Assembly (NCBI GenBank): GCA_965197385.1
Contig: CBDANA010000009.1
Span: 868,001 to 932,000 of the forward strand
From: G963667915 sp965197385
Lineage (GTDB): Bacteria > Acidobacteriota > Vicinamibacteria > Vicinamibacterales > UBA823
DNA: 64,000 nt
Direction of reading: 5' to 3'
Shown here: positions 62,359 to 64,000 of the stretch, one piece after another
Position numbering within the stretch: position 1 is the stretch's first letter
Layout: every line of letters begins with the position of its first letter
Notes under the pieces: model-generated
Database searches by the model: none
Told to the model about the DNA's origin: nothing
The model's input: only the letters and a program-made list of their open reading frames with translations
Program-made: the position numbers and the translations under genes

Positions 62359-63105
62359 ATGGTGAAGGTTGTTGTGCTGGGTCTCGCGTTGGTCATCGCC
62401 CCACCTGCCGCTGCTCAGCCGGCGATCGACGCGGTCCTCTTCGAGCAGGGGCAGCAGCTCTACCAGGATCGCTGCGCGCTTTGCCATGAAGACTCCGGCG
62501 CAGGGGACCCGCCAACGTTTCCAGCCTTGGCCGGCAATGACCAGCTCGGAGACCCTGCTCGGATCGTCAGCAACATCCACCGAGGCACGGCGACGATGCC
62601 TCCCTTTCCTGATCTGACCGCGGAGGAAGTCTCCTCCGTCGCAAATTACATTCGCAATGCGTGGGCGAACGACTTTGGCAGTGTGTCTACCGAGGAAGTG
62701 GCAGCGGTGCTGGAGCGGCTTGAAGGAACCGACCAAATGGTATCGGTCTGGGATGGCGTCTTCACCGAGGAACAAGCGAGACGGGGCCAAGCGGTGTACC
62801 CGGGGCCCTGTGGCACGTGTCACGGGCGCAGATTGAACGGCGCTCCGGACGACCCGGATATGCAGTCGACACCCCCTCTGGCGCGGGCGAGGTTCCTCCG
62901 CAACTGGGAGGGAAGATCACTTGCCACGCTGTTCGAATACACGCGGGCGACGATGCCAGAAAGCAATCCTCGCTTTTTGACCGACGAAGAATACGTCGAT
63001 CTCATCGCCTACATGCTCGAGGTCGGCGGGATACCGGCGGGAAATGATGAGCTGCAACCCGATTCGCAAAGTCTCGCCCGCGTCGTCATCGAACAGCAGC
63101 CATAG
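62359..63105 (+). CDS. Periplasmic diheme cytochrome c
   Basis: A 248-residue protein with a signal peptide (VKVVVLGLALVIAPPAAAQ) and two class I cytochrome c domains. Haem sites: CALCHEDSGAGDPPTFPALA with axial Met in TATMPPFPDLT, and CGTCHGRRLNGAPDDPDMQS with Met in RATMPESNPRFLT. The ATG at 62359 is chosen over an upstream GTG at 62329 because it places the signal at the N-terminus. Third gene of the flavoprotein operon, 36 bases after the Ig-like gene; the likely electron acceptor. Confidence 0.9.
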   Translation: MVKVVVLGLALVIAPPAAAQPAIDAVLFEQGQQLYQDRCALCHEDSGAGDPPTFPALAGNDQLGDPARIVSNIHRGTATMPPFPDLTAEEVSSVANYIRNAWANDFGSVSTEEVAAVLERLEGTDQMVSVWDGVFTEEQARRGQAVYPGPCGTCHGRRLNGAPDDPDMQSTPPLARARFLRNWEGRSLATLFEYTRATMPESNPRFLTDEEYVDLIAYMLEVGGIPAGNDELQPDSQSLARVVIEQQP

Positions 63106-63314
63106 AATCAAGCTGAGGGCTAGAAGAACCGGGTGGCGGCAGTTTCAGCCCGAAGGAATGGCCTGTCGGGCCCGCAGCGTGCGTTACTACTGCGAAGGGC
63201 GTTGTTGCAGGATTCAACGTCAACGCGCAGCCAGGCACTGTCAAGTTACCGAGCAGGAGGCACAATTCTAGTGCTCTGACACGCGCGAGGCGAGGGGTTC
63301 ACCTGCCATGCGGC
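63106..63314. other. Intergenic stretch, no gene seen
   Basis: About 210 bases between the cytochrome c stop and the HNH relic stop. No convincing frame, hairpin or promoter found. Confidence 0.5.
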
Positions 63315-63802
63315 TCATGGCCCGGGTCCGGGACGCTGCCCGCCATCGGCCACCGGGTTCGTCTCCATCGTTCGCGGCCTCCAGAGGACGTCGATCGCCC
63401 AGGACTCGTCCAGCCGCTCGCCGTGCCAGTGGGGCCGCCCGGCCTGCGGATCGATCGTGATGCCGTCGGCATCGAGCCTGGCCAGCGGTCCGTCGTGGAA
63501 GTCCGGCGTCGCACCGAGGGCGGCGAGGCGCCCCTCTGGCAAGGCACGACGACGAGTGAGCATGTCGGGAATATTCGAACGAGAAGCAACGCAGCCAGGG
63601 GGGATGCATCGCCGGCCGAATGCAGCCGGACTTCCACGACGGACTGCAGACGTCGGTGCGAGCGGCGGACCTTCCCAGCGCGGGGCCGGCGGGGCGGCCG
63701 GGAGCGGCCGGCCGTCGGGCCGGCAGAAGCGCGCCGTGCCGTCGGTGTCCAACGTCACCCGGAATCCCTCCTCGTGCACCGCGCGGTGGTGCCGCCGGCA
63801 TT
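63315..63802 (-). pseudogene. C-terminal relic of an HNH endonuclease, interrupted by a MITE-like repeat
   Basis: Reverse strand: HHRAVHEEGFRVTLDTDGTA and RFCRPDGRPLPAAPP, then the repeat, then LDADGITIDPQAGRPHWHGE and RLDESWAIDVLWRPR. This is the end of the DUF222/HNH-type nuclease family (the 'HHR-x-VHE-x-GF' and 'F-x-RPDG' pattern). The upstream part is cut at the ATTATGCCG-bearing end of a recombinase element. The MITE-like copy keeps the frame open across it. Confidence 0.72.
63486..63646. repeat. MITE-like palindromic repeat in the HNH relic
   Basis: CGGTCCGTCGTGGAAGTCC at the left and CTTCCACGACGGACTG at the right, with GTCGGGAATATTCGA at the centre and the GAAGCAACGCAGCCAG core. It is the only copy to the right of 31.2 kb. 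Element ends are given to within a few bases. Confidence 0.8.
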
Positions 63803-63890
63803 ATGCCGAGCAGCGGATTATGCCGCGTCGGCGGCGCTCGGGTGCGTGGGTCGGGCAGTTGGTCAGTTACGACGCGGCATAATCAGAGGC
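63797..63890. repeat. ATTATGCCG repeats at the end of a recombinase element
   Basis: CATTATGCCGAGCAGCGG, then GATTATGCCGCG, and inverted CGCGGCATAATC about 50 bases on. The spacing and symmetry look like tyrosine-recombinase crossover or binding sites at an element boundary: HNH sequence stops at this point, and the recombinase gene ends inside the inverted copy. Confidence 0.6.
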
Positions 63891-64000
63891 TGGTGAGGAA
63901 GGCCAGCAGAGGCTCCTGGGGGCGGTAGCGCCGCCTGCCCACATGCGGGGGAGCGGTTCGGGCGATGGCCTTGTCCTTGATCGAGAGGTCAGCGTCGACG
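63883..64000 (-). CDS. Tyrosine recombinase/integrase, C-terminal end (runs off the window)
   Basis: The last 38 codons read DADLSIKDKAIARTAPPHVG then RRRYRPQEPLLAFLTSL-stop. The pattern 'G-H-A-D-L-S-I-x-D-x-A-x-A-R-T' followed by 'RY-x-P-x-x-x-LLAFL' fits the C-terminus of site-specific integrases carried on ATTATGCCG-bordered elements. The catalytic Arg-His-Tyr part is outside the window, so the call rests on the tail and the neighbouring repeats. Confidence 0.5.
   Translation of the reverse strand, partial: VDADLSIKDKAIARTAPPHVGRRRYRPQEPLLAFLTSL

Overview
The window is GC-rich bacterial chromosome. The many proteins of the form 'GPYEVLSAIGAGGMGEVYKA' Ser/Thr kinase plus PD40 propeller, the secreted lectin-like protein, and the TCA/KDO/pilus gene content all suit an Acidobacteriota genome, probably of the Vicinamibacteria type. 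That placement is inference; there is no rRNA gene here to test it. I see no tRNA, rRNA or CRISPR array.

Layout. (1) 1-31.8 kb is housekeeping chromosome: sucC-mdh-icd (reverse); serA; a GspC/PilP-like protein; an LPS/KDO block kdsB-pyrG-kdsA-kdsD-kdsC-lapB; coaE and folD (convergent); two sodium-coupled amino-acid transporters (the second carries a nonsense codon); thiE; accC with accB fused in frame to an M24 peptidase; a type IV pilus operon pilM-N-O-P-Q with a lipoprotein and a TPR gene downstream; then rplM-rpsI-rpsB-tsf-pyrH-frr. (2) 31.8-58.9 kb is a decayed accessory region. It holds three near-identical IS5-type elements, one IS256-type element, an IS3-type element nested inside another IS3-type relic beside an IS481-type fragment, and about ten broken pieces of Ser/Thr kinase genes. 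Surviving cargo includes a CAP-domain lipoprotein, a TPR protein, a rhodanese/bacilliredoxin/CDGSH redox set, a lectin-like protein, bactofilin, a PQQ dehydrogenase, an NHL-propeller protein, an NTP/NDP-type transporter and an alpha/beta hydrolase. (3) 59.3-63.1 kb is a clean three-gene operon: Tat-exported flavoprotein, Ig-like/carboxypeptidase-regulatory protein, and diheme cytochrome c. (4) 63.3-64 kb is an HNH-endonuclease relic cut by a tyrosine-recombinase element.

The strongest pattern beyond genes is a dispersed palindromic repeat (MITE-like, about 158-182 bp, ends CAGCCCGTGGTGAAAG / CTTTCACCACGGGCTG, central GAATACCGGGAGTATTC hairpin). It occurs about ten times in 5-31 kb and once at 63.5 kb, and never in the decayed region between. 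It sits in YTAR-like target sites (CTAG, TTAG, CTAA), and several copies abut or supply TAG stop codons. In kdsB a copy has inserted in frame and adds 62 codons. A sister element with the same core but TGTCTTGTCCC ends lies between kdsD and kdsC. The resident IS5-type elements use the same CTAG target and end in CAGGCTGCT, so they are candidate mobilisers; this is inference.

Functionally, the first half supports envelope synthesis (KDO, LapB, CTP supply by PyrG), fatty-acid initiation, pilus assembly and translation. The accessory half looks like periplasmic oxidative catabolism (PQQ and flavin dehydrogenases with a cytochrome acceptor) set in a graveyard of signalling genes.
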